From CAZEGI01 sp964512105 (GTDB taxonomy: Archaea; Altiarchaeota; Altiarchaeia; IMC4; CAZEGI01), in assembly GCA_964512105.1 (NCBI GenBank), contig CAZEGI010000034.1:1-10228 (forward strand): a stretch of DNA of 10,228 bases, read 5' to 3'. The translations under genes and the position numbers were made by a program. This document shows positions 4,513 through 10,153 of this stretch, one piece after another. Position 1 is the first letter of the stretch. The number at the start of each line of letters is the position of its first letter. Under the pieces are notes generated by a model. That model saw only the letters and a program-made list of their open reading frames with translations, was not told the DNA's origin and did not search any database.

Positions 4513-6561
4513 GTGATAGAACTGGTTTACGGGATAAGCATCCTGGCCTTTATTTTTGCAGGTTACCTTGCTTATTGGGTTCTTAAAAAAGACTCCGGAA
4601 CTCCGGAGATGCAGGAAATTTCCAGTGCCATAAGGGAGGGCGCGAATGCCTTCATCAAAAGGCAGTACACCACGATTGCCATAATCTCCCTGGTTCTGGG
4701 TTTGCTGATTTTTGCGGTGTATGCACTCATCGGCAAATTCGACTTTGGAGTAAAAACCGCAGCTGCTTTTCTTTTCGGCGCGTTCTGTTCCGGGCTTGCC
4801 GGCGTGATAGGGATGTGGATTTCTGTGAGAACGAACATACGCGTGGCGTCTGCATCCCAACGTAGTCTGGACGACGCCCTGAAGATAGCGTTCAGGGGCG
4901 GCGCTGTTTCTGGCATGATAATCGTTGCGATGTCACTGATGGGAGTCAGCATGATTTACACCATCTACTCGTCAATCATGCCGGTAAAGGACGTTCCATT
5001 CATGATTGTCGGCTTCGGTTTTGGGGCATCTTTTGTTGCTTTGTTTGCGCAACTCGGCGGGGGTATTTACACCAAGGGTGCGGATGTTGGAGCGGACCTC
5101 GTTGGGAAGGTCGAGGCAGGAATTCCAGAAGACGACCCGAGAAACCCCGCTGTTATTGCAGACCTCGTTGGTGATAACGTTGGGGATTGTGCAGGAAGGG
5201 GTGCCGACCTTTTCGAATCAACCGCTGCTGAAAACATCGGTGCCATGATTTTGGGTGTTGCGTTGTTTCCCTTTTTCGGGATTTCGGGTATAATATTTCC
5301 GCTCGTTGCAAGAGCATCCGGGCTAATTGCGAGCATGGTCGGCGTGCTTTCCGTTTACAACAAGGATGAGGAAGACCCCATGAATTCACTAAACAGGGGT
5401 TATTACGTAACCGCGTTTCTGGCAGCGGTATTTTTTGCAATTTCAACCTATGTAATGCTCGGAGGTTACTGGTTCTGGTTCTTCATGTGTGGATTGCTGG
5501 GTATCGTTACCTCAATATTGATTGTATGGATAACCATTTACTACACGGAAAGAACATACGGGCCCGTAAAATCAATCGCAAAGGCATCGCTCACGGGAAG
5601 CGCCACCAACATAATGATAGGTTTTGCGGTGGCTCTTGAAACAACTGCTTTGCCGATAGTTGTTCTTGGGGCGGCTTTGATAATGTCCTACAATTTTGGT
5701 GTATGGTCTGGAGTATCAAACGGCGGTTTATACGGAACAGCAATCGCGACCATGGGCATGCTCAGCACGTGCGCATTCATACTCGCGATGGACACCTTCG
5801 GTCCGATAACGGACAACGCGGGTGGCATAACACAAATGTCGGGTAAGGCGGAAAAATACAGAAAGATAACCGACCGCCTGGATGCCGTGGGCAACACGAC
5901 AAAAGCGCTCACAAAGGGTTATGCAATTGGTTCTGCTGCGTTGGCAGCATTCCTCTTGTTTTCCGCATATCTTGATGAGGTTGCAAAATACACCGGAAGC
6001 ATTCCCGTGATAGACCTCTCGAAAGTCCCGATTTTCGTTGGCGGAATGCTCGGTGCAATGATAGTTTTCCTGTTCACTTCGTTCGCGATAAAGGCTGTCG
6101 GCCAGACCGCTTTCGAGGTCGTGAATGAAGTGCGAAGGCAGTTCAAGGAGATTAAGGGACTCATGGCCGGAACCGGAAAGGCGGATTATGCAACATGCGT
6201 TGATATATGCACAAGAACTGCCCTGAGGGAGATGGTTCTTCCCGGAGTTTTTGTTGTAGGACTGACAGTGGCCGTGGGCCTTCTTCTGCATGCGGAAGCT
6301 ACGGGCGCTTACCTTATGATCGGCACGATAACTGGAATTCTGATGGCTTTACTACTTAACACCGGCGGAGCCGCATGGGACAACGCAAAGAAATACATTG
6401 AAGAGGGGGTTTATGGCGGAAAGGGTAGTGATGCCCACAAGGCCGCAGTTATAGGTGATACCATCGGTGACCCGTTCAAGGACACCGCAGGGCCGTCACT
6501 GCATGTGCTGATAAAGCTGCTAAGCACTCTTACACTGGTGCTTGCGCCGTTGTTTATTTAG
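4513..6561 (+). CDS. hppA: Membrane-bound proton-translocating pyrophosphatase, K+-independent type
   Basis: Integral membrane enzyme that couples pyrophosphate hydrolysis to ion pumping out of the cytoplasm. At 682 residues with about 16 hydrophobic helices it has normal family length. The substrate site is intact: D191-V-G-A-D-L-V-G-K-V-E (191-201), EDDPRNP (206-212), GDNVGD (220-225), TDNAGG (433-438), WDNAKK (622-627) and GDTIGDPFKDTAGPS (648-662). The sequence GNTTKALTKGYAIGSAAL places Lys at 464 and Thr at 467, where potassium-dependent enzymes have alanine and a small residue. This is the known signature of potassium-independent proton pumps. The ion-selecting glutamate was not resolved by eye; E240 is a candidate. 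Start GTG 4513 follows GAGGTGA at 4502-4508. It sits 62 bases after the envelope protein gene and converges on the small minus-strand genes. Confidence 0.97.
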   Translation: MIELVYGISILAFIFAGYLAYWVLKKDSGTPEMQEISSAIREGANAFIKRQYTTIAIISLVLGLLIFAVYALIGKFDFGVKTAAAFLFGAFCSGLAGVIGMWISVRTNIRVASASQRSLDDALKIAFRGGAVSGMIIVAMSLMGVSMIYTIYSSIMPVKDVPFMIVGFGFGASFVALFAQLGGGIYTKGADVGADLVGKVEAGIPEDDPRNPAVIADLVGDNVGDCAGRGADLFESTAAENIGAMILGVALFPFFGISGIIFPLVARASGLIASMVGVLSVYNKDEEDPMNSLNRGYYVTAFLAAVFFAISTYVMLGGYWFWFFMCGLLGIVTSILIVWITIYYTERTYGPVKSIAKASLTGSATNIMIGFAVALETTALPIVVLGAALIMSYNFGVWSGVSNGGLYGTAIATMGMLSTCAFILAMDTFGPITDNAGGITQMSGKAEKYRKITDRLDAVGNTTKALTKGYAIGSAALAAFLLFSAYLDEVAKYTGSIPVIDLSKVPIFVGGMLGAMIVFLFTSFAIKAVGQTAFEVVNEVRRQFKEIKGLMAGTGKADYATCVDICTRTALREMVLPGVFVVGLTVAVGLLLHAEATGAYLMIGTITGILMALLLNTGGAAWDNAKKYIEEGVYGGKGSDAHKAAVIGDTIGDPFKDTAGPSLHVLIKLLSTLTLVLAPLFI

Positions 6562-6586
6562 AGGGAAAATAGAACAGATAAAATAC

Positions 6587-6592
6587 CAAAAA
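6587..6592 (-). terminator. T-tract after the small minus-strand gene
   Basis: On the minus strand a TTTTT run directly follows the stop codon at 6593, with TTTT and another TTTT within the next 25 bases. Archaeal intrinsic termination needs only such T tracts. The 31-base gap to the end of hppA must serve both converging genes. Confidence 0.35.
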
Positions 6593-6832
6593 TTACTTCT
6601 TCAGTTTCCTCGTTGATTTCGAGAGCACGCCAAGGGCAACGAGTGCGGGTGCTCCGACAGCACACGCTGGGCACAACGCGCCGCCAACTATGTATCCAAG
6701 GGTACCGAGTGCGCCTAAACCAAGACCCGTGGCTATCGCGCCGTTCTCAATTCTTTCCTGATGCTTCTCGCGCTTGTCCTTCATATCCTGCCGAGCTTTC
6801 CGGATTTTATCCTGGAAACGAGAACGTTCCAC
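6593..6832 (-). CDS. Small membrane protein with a CPAC motif
   Basis: A 79-residue protein I do not recognise. Residues 1-30 are strongly charged and probably helical (KIRKARQDMKDKREKHQERI). Residues 31-70 are a glycine/alanine-rich hydrophobic stretch, enough for two close-packed membrane segments, with C54-P-A-C57 at the turn. The end is basic (KSTRKLKK). The start is taken as GTG 6832. GAGGA abuts it with no proper spacer, so the internal ATG at codon 17 is an alternative. No ATG, GTG or TTG lies between GTG 6832 and the upstream in-frame stop near 6890. It overlaps the preceding small ORF by 52 bases in another frame, which suggests coupled translation. Base pattern and a clean membrane profile favour a real gene. 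Function unknown. Confidence 0.6.
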   Translation of the reverse strand: MERSRFQDKIRKARQDMKDKREKHQERIENGAIATGLGLGALGTLGYIVGGALCPACAVGAPALVALGVLSKSTRKLKK

Positions 6833-6948
6833 TCCTCGGGTTTTAGCACGCAGAGGTTTCCTCCCTCCCCGATTTTTGCCCCGGTGCTGTCAAGCTCAAC
6901 CACAGGGCAGCAGCTTTTTTTACCACCGCATAGGCTTATAGTTGTCAT
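6781..6948 (-). CDS. Small cysteine-containing protein
   Basis: A 55-residue soluble-looking product from ATG 6948. It begins MTTISLCGGKKSCCPVVELD, with C7, C13 and C14 in a CGGKKSCCP cluster that could bind metal or be redox active. It continues with a G-rich turn and ends PEEWNVLVSRIKSGKLGRI. The end loosely recalls the W..fl..vk.Ge ending of small DUF397-type proteins, but I would not assign it. ATG 6948 has an AT-rich stretch about 25 bases upstream and no ribosome binding site, consistent with a leaderless transcript. A longer version from ATG 7020 would add a hydrophobic N-terminus, but that part is read from T-rich intergenic DNA. It overlaps the next small gene by 52 bases. Confidence 0.55.
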   Translation of the reverse strand: MTTISLCGGKKSCCPVVELDSTGAKIGEGGNLCVLKPEEWNVLVSRIKSGKLGRI

Positions 6949-6986
6949 GGTAGAAATAAAGAATGAAAGAATAAAAATGTAAGTAT

Positions 6987-7003
6987 AAAAAAATAAAAGA
7001 AGA
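6987..7003 (-). terminator. T-rich terminator after the thioredoxin-fold gene
   Basis: On the minus strand, starting eight bases after the stop at 7011, the sequence is TTCTTCTTTTATTTTTTT. Such T tracts end transcription in archaea without a hairpin. It overlaps the AT-rich promoter region of the small gene starting at 6948. Confidence 0.5.
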
Positions 7004-7010
7004 ATGTGGA

Positions 7011-8735
7011 TTATCCGCATCCACCAGATGCCACAGGCGCTGTGCCCGCACCGCTGAGCGTTTTATCACATCCCGCCAAAGCCGGATTTGATGCGCATAT
7101 GTTCTCTTTTATGGTGTCCGAAGGCATCGCTCCGCTCACTGCGTTCCTGTTGTTTATCAGGAAGGTTGGTGAGGAGCCAATACCAAGGTCGCTACCTATC
7201 TTTATGTCCGCACTGAGTAACTTCTTGCCCTCGTCGCCTGTTGCGCATTTCTCTATCTTCGCTGTATCCAATCCGGTGCTATCCGTGCAGGATTTCCAAT
7301 CTGCGTTTATGTCATTGTCCCTGCACAACACGTAGCTGAAATATTTGGTTGGATAGTACTTGATTGCACAAACCTGTCTGAGGTCTTCATCAACTTCCGT
7401 CTGTCCATGCAAAGAGTTGAATGTGCCATCGGAATTCTCGCTGGCTATGAAATGCAGGTTGAACGCCAGCTTGCTGCCGAACAGGTCAAGCACCTCCTTC
7501 AGGCTCTTCTCGGCCTGTGTCCCGTATGGGCAGAAACTCATCACAAAGAGGTCGAGGGTGTTCTTCTTCTCCTCGCGGCCGATGTAGTAAGAAGCACCGG
7601 TCGCTTGCGGGTTTATGATGTAGCTGTCGCCCTGCTTTATGAGCGCTCCTGCAACTCTTGCGAAGCTCTCGCCATTTGCGACATTCGCGTCGAAGATGTA
7701 TGCTGGCAATATGGTTATGCCAAACTTCTTGACAAGGTCCTTGCCTTCCGCGGTGTTGTAATCAACCTCCTTGACCACCAGGCCCTTGAACAGCTGTTCT
7801 GTTACGCTAACTATGTTTGCGGTATCGCAGGATGCGCAGTTCTTGTCGTTAAGCACTGTAAATTCTATTTTTACGGGTTCAACATATTCGCACTTCGCAT
7901 TCTTCTCGCCTGAGTTCATGCACTTGCCCACCTTGTCTGCAACTGCAGTGCAGTCCGCATCGGTTGCACATGCAGGAATGTCCTTGCAGTTCTCGTTGTC
8001 TGGAACGTATTTGCATATCGCACGCGTGAAAGAAATTTCGTCTCTGCTGCCCTGATACGGCTCATCGTTTATGTACATCGTGGGCGACCCGGAAGCTCCA
8101 ACTTCATCCGTCTTCTTTATGCTGTCGCTGAGCAGTTTTTTGCCTTCGGAACCCTCTGCGCATGTCTTTATCTTGCTCGCATCAAACCCCGCCTCCGTGG
8201 CGCATGGTTCCCAGTTAGAACTACTTATGTCCTTGTTCCTGCAGAGAATGAAGTCCATATACTTGGTCGGGTAGTATTTAATAGCACACAGCTGCCTTAT
8301 GTTTTCGTCAACTTCGACTTGGCCGTGCAGGCTCTGGAACGTGCCATCCGCATTCTCATTCGCTATGAAATTCAGGCTTAATGCCACAACACCGCCAAAC
8401 TTCTTTATCACCGGGAATAAAGCGTCTTCAACCTGCGTTCCGTAAGGACAATAGCTCATCACGTACAGGTCAAAATTTACAGAACTCTTTACGGGCGCGG
8501 CAACCGTCGTTTCCGTTGTTTTTCCAGGCTGTATGATGGCGCCTGCTATGACATTGTTAAGCTCGTTTACCTTTGAGTAGAGATACACGTTTCCGAGCAC
8601 GGAGAGAACTAACAAAACTCCGAGAAAAACCTTGATGCTGTCGGAGTTCATTCCGCAGCAACTCTCCTTTTTTACATCCACCTTGAAATCAGTCGCGGCA
8701 GCTTTTTCGTCCTTTGTGTTTGTTTCTTTTTCCAT
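7011..8735 (-). CDS. Membrane-anchored triple thioredoxin-fold protein with duplicated GILT/DsbA-like domains
   Basis: A 574-residue protein facing outward from the membrane. Residues 1-33 are cytoplasmic with a CCG motif, and 34-54 form the anchor. Domain A is about 86-250 and domain C about 392-556. Each starts with CPYGTQ (C96, C402), carries SLHGQ.EVDE..RQ.CAIKYYPTKY, and ends in a cis-proline loop (SPT, P218 and P523). Cysteine spacing is nearly identical in the two (54, 15, 12-13, 14, 49-50, 9). The HG..E...N/D....C string matches the GILT signature minus its first two cysteines. Between them lie a four-cysteine module (C256, C262, C272, C282) and a third thioredoxin domain (286-385) with a true CxxC, C300-A-S-C303. 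A thiol oxidoreductase or disulfide isomerase outside the cytoplasm is likely; exact chemistry unknown. A TATA-like element lies just upstream, with no ribosome binding site. Confidence 0.88.
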   Translation of the reverse strand: MEKETNTKDEKAAATDFKVDVKKESCCGMNSDSIKVFLGVLLVLSVLGNVYLYSKVNELNNVIAGAIIQPGKTTETTVAAPVKSSVNFDLYVMSYCPYGTQVEDALFPVIKKFGGVVALSLNFIANENADGTFQSLHGQVEVDENIRQLCAIKYYPTKYMDFILCRNKDISSSNWEPCATEAGFDASKIKTCAEGSEGKKLLSDSIKKTDEVGASGSPTMYINDEPYQGSRDEISFTRAICKYVPDNENCKDIPACATDADCTAVADKVGKCMNSGEKNAKCEYVEPVKIEFTVLNDKNCASCDTANIVSVTEQLFKGLVVKEVDYNTAEGKDLVKKFGITILPAYIFDANVANGESFARVAGALIKQGDSYIINPQATGASYYIGREEKKNTLDLFVMSFCPYGTQAEKSLKEVLDLFGSKLAFNLHFIASENSDGTFNSLHGQTEVDEDLRQVCAIKYYPTKYFSYVLCRDNDINADWKSCTDSTGLDTAKIEKCATGDEGKKLLSADIKIGSDLGIGSSPTFLINNRNAVSGAMPSDTIKENICASNPALAGCDKTLSGAGTAPVASGGCG

Positions 8736-8750
8736 TTTGGTATGAAAAAC

Positions 8751-8765
8751 TTTATAAGTTAAAGT
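8751..8765 (-). promoter_or_regulatory. TATA-like element of the thioredoxin-fold gene
   Basis: On the minus strand CTTTAACTTATAAAG lies about 16-30 bases before the ATG at 8735, with no Shine-Dalgarno after it. This suggests a leaderless or very short-leader transcript separate from the aminotransferase upstream. Confidence 0.45.
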
Positions 8766-8781
8766 AATGGTGATACGACTT

Positions 8782-8786
8782 AAAAA
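8782..8786 (-). terminator. T5 tract after the aminotransferase gene
   Basis: On the minus strand TTTTT occurs six bases after the aminotransferase stop codon (8793-8795) and before the promoter of the next gene. It is a short but plausible archaeal terminator. Confidence 0.3.
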
Positions 8787-8792
8787 TGCGAT

Positions 8793-9926
8793 TTATCCGG
8801 AAATCGTCTTCTCAATCCTGTCGAATCCTGTCTTCAAATTTTCGAGATTCGCGCTTCCGTAGCTTATCCTCACGCAGCCCTTGCCGTTCGAGCCGAACGG
8901 GCTTCCGGGAACCACGCCAACGCCGTTCTGCAGGAGTTTGTCCGCAAGTTTGAAATCGTCGCCGCCGAACTTCGGGAACACGTAAAACGCGCCGCTTGGT
9001 TTTACACACAGGATGCCCATCTTCTGCAGTCTTTCCATAGAGTAATCCCTACGCTTCCTGAATTCAGCAACCATCCGTTTTGTCATCTCCGCGGCTTCCG
9101 GAGTGAAACATGCCAGTGCCCCATACTCCGCAAAAGACGTCGCTGAGGAAACCGACTGTTCCTGTATGAGATTCATTTTTTCAATGACTTCCTTGTCGGA
9201 ACACGCCGCATAACCCAACCTCCAGCCGGTCATGGAAAACTCCTTTGAGAATGCGCTTACGGTTACGGTTTTTTCATAGATTGATGCGGGCGAAAAGTGC
9301 TTTCCTTCGTAAATTATTTTTTCGTAACATTCATCCGAGATAAGTGTAATGCCTTTCTTCGCGCAGATGTCAACAATTTTTACCAGAATTTTTTCCGGAT
9401 AAACCGCGCCTGTCGGATTGTTCGGAGAATTTATTGCCAGAATTTTTGCCTTTGAGTTTTCCAGTTTTGACAAGAACGTTTCGTCAGGAATGAATCCGTT
9501 TTCTGCTTTCAAAGGCAGCCAGTCGATTTTTCCGTCGCACATCTGCACCATGGGCTCGTAACTCACCCACGACGGATTCGGCAATGTGACAACATCGTTT
9601 TTATCAACGAGCGCGAAAAACAACTCGAAAAGTATTTGCTTTGCACCTACGGAAACAATAACCCTGTCCTTGTCCAGATTTTTTATCCCGTTCTCAACCT
9701 GAAGTTTCTGCGCGATTTTCTCGCAGAGTTCTGGAATGCCCCTTGCGGGGATGTAGTGGACCCTGCCATCGTCGAGAGCTTTTTTCGCAGCCTCCTTCAC
9801 AACCTTTGGGGTGTCAAAATCGGGTCTTCCGATGGTGAGATTTATGACTCCCGGTTTCTTGGCAAGTGCAGAATATCTCAAGGTCGCAGAATCAGCCACG
9901 CCATCCAAACGCGATGCGAATTCCAT
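8793..9926 (-). CDS. PLP-dependent class I/II aminotransferase
   Basis: A 377-residue fold-type I aminotransferase of the aspartate aminotransferase (class I/II) family, cytoplasmic, transferring an amino group between an amino acid and a 2-oxoacid. The PLP lysine is K228 in SAFSKEFSMTGWRLGY. The cofactor ring residues are N170 in NSPNNPTG and D198 in ISDECYE. R353 in VRISYG is the substrate-carboxylate arginine. The N-terminal GRPDFDTP segment (33-40) and the Y58 to G63 region (HYIPARG) match the subgroup related to archaeal aspartate/aromatic aminotransferases. Length is normal and no catalytic residue is missing. Substrate cannot be fixed from sequence; aspartate, aromatic or alanine transamination are all possible. 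ATG 9926 has a TATA box at about -28 and no ribosome binding site, so it is probably leaderless. It is divergent from the tRNA region. Confidence 0.95.
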   Translation of the reverse strand: MEFASRLDGVADSATLRYSALAKKPGVINLTIGRPDFDTPKVVKEAAKKALDDGRVHYIPARGIPELCEKIAQKLQVENGIKNLDKDRVIVSVGAKQILFELFFALVDKNDVVTLPNPSWVSYEPMVQMCDGKIDWLPLKAENGFIPDETFLSKLENSKAKILAINSPNNPTGAVYPEKILVKIVDICAKKGITLISDECYEKIIYEGKHFSPASIYEKTVTVSAFSKEFSMTGWRLGYAACSDKEVIEKMNLIQEQSVSSATSFAEYGALACFTPEAAEMTKRMVAEFRKRRDYSMERLQKMGILCVKPSGAFYVFPKFGGDDFKLADKLLQNGVGVVPGSPFGSNGKGCVRISYGSANLENLKTGFDRIEKTISG

Positions 9927-9949
9927 CAGAAAAAGAATTACGCAGCAGG

Positions 9950-9958
9950 ATTAATAAA
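9950..9958 (-). promoter_or_regulatory. TATA box of the aminotransferase gene
   Basis: The minus strand reads TTTATTAAT, centred 28 bp before ATG 9926. Spacing fits a leaderless transcript. It lies in the left arm of an inverted repeat whose right arm holds the TATA-like element facing the tRNA fragment. Confidence 0.5.
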
Positions 9959-10004
9959 CTCTATTTTACCACATGATGAGTGTTTGGGTTAAAACTGAGT
10001 AGAG

Positions 10005-10017
10005 TATATTTTTTAAT
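10005..10017 (+). promoter_or_regulatory. TATA-like element facing the tRNA-Val fragment
   Basis: TATATTTTTTAAT is centred about 36 bp before the tRNA-like 5' end at 10047. This would start transcription near 10035 and give a short leader. It suggests the fragment may still be transcribed. Confidence 0.35.
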
Positions 10018-10046
10018 CCTCATTCATTATTCTTATTCTCACCATT

Positions 10047-10074
10047 GGGCTCGTAGTCTAGCCTGGTTACAACG
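10047..10074 (+). pseudogene. Orphan 5' fragment of tRNA-Val
   Basis: The first 23 bases (10047-10069) are identical to positions 1-21 of the intact tRNA-Val at 10154: acceptor strand GGGCTCG, TA, and most of the D arm. The next five, CAACG against TGACG, carry two changes, one breaking the D stem. After that the anticodon arm, T arm and 3' acceptor strand are absent, replaced by a strong hairpin. The two bases before the fragment (TT) are also shared, giving a 25-base exact direct repeat 107 bases apart. It is most simply a remnant of a tandem tRNA duplication. It could also be a transcribed half-tRNA or a decoy, because it has its own TATA-like element. Confidence 0.75.
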
Positions 10075-10111
10075 GAACCTTTTTCTTTCTTACAGAGAAA
10101 GAAAAACGTTC
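10075..10111 (+). repeat. Long hairpin replacing the rest of the tRNA fragment
   Basis: TTTTTCTTTCT (10080-10090) pairs perfectly with AGAAAGAAAAA (10096-10106) around the loop TACAG. GAAC (10075-10078) and GTTC (10108-10111) extend it past one C-C mismatch to 15 of 16 pairs. The T-rich 5' arm could also end transcription. AAAAAGAAAGA at 10115-10125 is the mirror image of the purine arm. Confidence 0.7.
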
Positions 10112-10126
10112 ACGAAAAAGAAAGAA

Positions 10127-10136
10127 TATAAAAATA
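10127..10136 (+). promoter_or_regulatory. TATA box of tRNA-Val
   Basis: TATAAAAATA is centred about 23 bp before the tRNA 5' end, in an AT-rich stretch. Position and sequence fit an archaeal box A. The intact tRNA therefore seems to have its own promoter, independent of the upstream fragment. Confidence 0.5.
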
Positions 10137-10153
10137 AGATAAATTTTCAAGTT

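Larger units (their letters stand above)
9947..10020. repeat. Imperfect inverted repeat covering two divergent promoters
   Basis: AGGATTAATAAACTCTA (9947-9963) is mirrored on the other strand by 10000-10020, which reads TAGAGT, four extra bases, then the same core ending TTAATCCT. Inside, TTTTACC (9964-9970) matches GGTTAAAA (9987-9994) with one extra base. Each arm contains the TATA-like element of the gene it faces. Confidence 0.5.

Noticed and set aside
5728..6291. Minus-strand open frame inside hppA (about 187 codons)
   Set aside because: It is antisense to conserved pyrophosphatase motifs and has no ribosome binding site or family resemblance.
6949..7020. Extension of the small cysteine protein to ATG 7020, adding a hydrophobic N-terminal segment
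   Set aside because: The added stretch is translated from a T-rich tract that looks like the terminator of the preceding gene, and ATG 7020 overlaps that gene without a usable ribosome binding site. A real membrane anchor is not fully excluded.
7407..7913. Plus-strand open frame opposite the thioredoxin-fold gene (about 168 codons)
   Set aside because: The minus strand encodes clear duplicated thioredoxin domains with conserved cysteines. The plus frame is a shadow.
9973..9998. Possible C/D-box sRNA: ATGATGA (9973-9979) and CTGA (9995-9998), 15 bases apart
   Set aside because: The boxes match the consensus and spacing suits one guide, but no C' box, second D box or terminal stem follows, so a complete archaeal C/D sRNA is not supported.
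10047..10153. Reading the upstream tRNA fragment as a full intron-containing tRNA
   Set aside because: No CGAGCCC acceptor strand, T arm or matching anticodon stem occurs before the next tRNA begins at 10154.
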